This document shows positions 6,713 through 7,823 of a DNA stretch of 7,823 nucleotides, one piece after another (the first letter of the stretch is position 1; every line of letters starts with the position of its first letter). The stretch is from a bacterium (GTDB lineage: Bacteria; Armatimonadota; Fimbriimonadia; Fimbriimonadales; JBAXQP01). The notes under the pieces are model-generated. The model was given only the letters and a program-made list of their open reading frames with translations, did no database searches and was not told where the DNA came from. Where the stretch lies: the NCBI GenBank assembly GCA_037131655.1, contig JBAXQP010000126.1, positions 1 to 7,823 of the forward strand. The letters are read 5' to 3'. Both the position numbers and the translations under genes were made by a program.

Positions 6713-6842
6713 CTCGTACACTCCTTAGTCAAAAGGCTTTCAAAATATTAGTTGCGCAATTATCCAAAAACGTTCATTAATTAAATACTTTTTTCGGATT
6801 AAACTGAAAAACATACTGATAAATGTATCGCAGGAGTACACT
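6713..6842. promoter_or_regulatory. Divergent intergenic region, VIT/VWA gene and TIGR03790-like gene
   Basis: These 130 bases separate two start codons pointing apart, so both promoters should lie here. It is strongly AT-rich (for example TTAATTAA and a T run near 6788-6794). On the plus side, GATAAA at 6818-6823 is a possible -10 without a good -35. On the minus side, TAATAT and GATAAT are possible -10 boxes, again without clear partners. Shine-Dalgarno sequences are clear: AAGGAG for the minus gene and AGGAG (6832-6836) for the plus gene. No operator or repeat stands out. Confidence 0.45.
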
Positions 6843-7823
6843 ATGAACATGCTCTCTTTAAAATGCCGATTGGTAGCAACTATTATTGTTGGGCTGGTTA
6901 TATGCTTATTAGGCGGATGCGCCGCCGGTCCAAAAGCAGTTAAGGTTCAGATTCCGGTAGTTGTTGTCGTCAACGCTGACAGCACCATATCCCCTGGCAT
7001 CGGAGAGTATTACCGAAAAGCGCGAAACCTTCTCCCTGAGCAAGTGATTACAATTAATTGTTCGTTTAATGAAGAAATCACAAAAGAAGAATATCTCGAA
7101 AAGGTTGAAAAACCAATTAGGAACTATCTCATCAAATCGACTTTAAAGAATCAGATCGATTTTATTGTGCTCACTAAGGGCGTTCCATTCCGTATAAAAG
7201 AAGACGGCTATTCAGTGGATAGTTTCTTGATGATGATGTTCAAAGACCTCAAGCCGATGCCTAATAGCCTAACGGAGGCAGATGCGATCCGTTGTGTTAA
7301 TCCTTACTTCAATAAGAAAGAACATTTTTCCTTCATGGCCTATGGCTTCTATCTTGTTACGCGCCTTGATGGTTATTATGATAAAGACGCTAAGGCATTG
7401 GTCGATAGATCGCTTGCAGCTAAACCATTTAAGGGACGCTTTCTTCTTGACATGGACCCGAACCGCACTGGCAAGGGCTATAAAGAAAAAAATGACAGCA
7501 TGCTTAGCGCAAACGATATTCTCATTAATAAAGGAATGAGCGTTCGATTAGATAAGACCGATGAATTTATCGGCGGAATGTCCGGCCTTATGGGCTACTA
7601 TTCATGGGGCAGCAACGATAAACACTACAACAAAACTGCCTATAATAGTTTACGGTTCCTTCCCGGCTCCATTAGCGAAACATGTGTCTCGACAAGCGCT
7701 CATACTTTTCTCAAGGTTGACTGGTGGCAATCCCTAATCGCCGATTTGGTTACCCAGGGAGTGACTGGCGTAAAAGGTTATGTCTCCGAACCCTATTCGA
7801 TAGCGCTCTGCCCTGCCGATATC
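6843..7823 (+). CDS. TIGR03790-like lipoprotein, N-terminal part (C-terminus beyond right edge)
   Basis: Open for 327 codons to the edge, so truncated only by the window. The start ATG has AGGAG six bases upstream. The N-terminus is a lipoprotein signal: hydrophobic stretch about 10-24 and lipobox LGGC with C26 as the lipidated residue. The rest matches my recollection of the TIGR03790 family: VVVVVNADSTISPGIGEYY with KARNLLPEQVI (38-69), the ITKEEYLEKVEKPI segment (79-92), FIVLTKGVPFRI (107-118), VTRLDGY (172-178), GYYSWGSND (251-259), ETCVSTSAHTF (279-289) and VTGVKGYVSEPY (307-318). The biochemical role is unknown. As I recall the family description, it is found only in genomes that encode exosortase, which suggests an envelope or surface-sorting link. 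It is divergently placed against the VIT/VWA gene. Assignment rests on motif memory, not a search. Confidence 0.8.
   Translation, partial: MNMLSLKCRLVATIIVGLVICLLGGCAAGPKAVKVQIPVVVVVNADSTISPGIGEYYRKARNLLPEQVITINCSFNEEITKEEYLEKVEKPIRNYLIKSTLKNQIDFIVLTKGVPFRIKEDGYSVDSFLMMMFKDLKPMPNSLTEADAIRCVNPYFNKKEHFSFMAYGFYLVTRLDGYYDKDAKALVDRSLAAKPFKGRFLLDMDPNRTGKGYKEKNDSMLSANDILINKGMSVRLDKTDEFIGGMSGLMGYYSWGSNDKHYNKTAYNSLRFLPGSISETCVSTSAHTFLKVDWWQSLIADLVTQGVTGVKGYVSEPYSIALCPADI

Noticed and set aside
6811..6826. ACAT/ATGT inverted repeat as an operator near the TIGR03790-like gene
   Set aside because: Only four bases per arm, expected by chance in AT-rich sequence.
1..7823. Mobile element, phage, CRISPR array or defence island
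   Set aside because: No transposase, integrase or terminal repeats, no repeat-spacer pattern and no defence domains were found. The genes are housekeeping and envelope genes.

Overview
The window reads as a chromosomal segment of a Gram-negative-type bacterium with moderate GC and AT-rich intergenic gaps. It has the MEP isoprenoid pathway, a lipoprotein with a lipobox and a secreted VIT/VWA protein. The last gene looks like TIGR03790, a family known from scattered phyla (Cyanobacteria, Verrucomicrobia, Acidobacteria, Planctomycetes, some Proteobacteria). That pattern suggests an environmental lineage outside the model groups, but the sequence does not fix the phylum. No transposase, phage gene, CRISPR array or integrase was seen.

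Layout. (1) Bases 1-747, minus strand: the N-terminal 249 residues of an RNase E/G family endoribonuclease, running off the left edge. It appears to start at a non-canonical ATA codon behind a strong Shine-Dalgarno sequence. (2) Bases 748-1221: no convincing gene. On the minus strand there are two candidate promoters and small hairpins, which would give the RNase mRNA a long leader. (3) Bases 1222-1305, minus strand: tRNA-Leu(GAG), with a near-consensus promoter upstream. (4) Bases 1462-4280, plus strand: dxs (1-deoxy-D-xylulose-5-phosphate synthase), then 38 nt later a class I SAM methyltransferase carrying an N-terminal zinc ribbon. These are probably cotranscribed and end at a hairpin shared with the convergent gene. 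(5) Bases 4343-6712, minus strand: a secreted, membrane-anchored VIT/VWA protein. (6) Bases 6713-6842: a short divergent intergenic region. (7) Base 6843 to the right edge, plus strand: the first 327 residues of a TIGR03790-like lipoprotein.

The left half is housekeeping: RNA decay and processing, a tRNA and isoprenoid precursor supply. The right half is cell-envelope accessory material. The divergent VIT/VWA and TIGR03790-like genes are the most interesting part, because TIGR03790 is, as I recall its family description, confined to genomes with exosortase, and VIT/VWA proteins are recurrent targets of sorting systems. No exosortase lies in the window, so that link remains inference.
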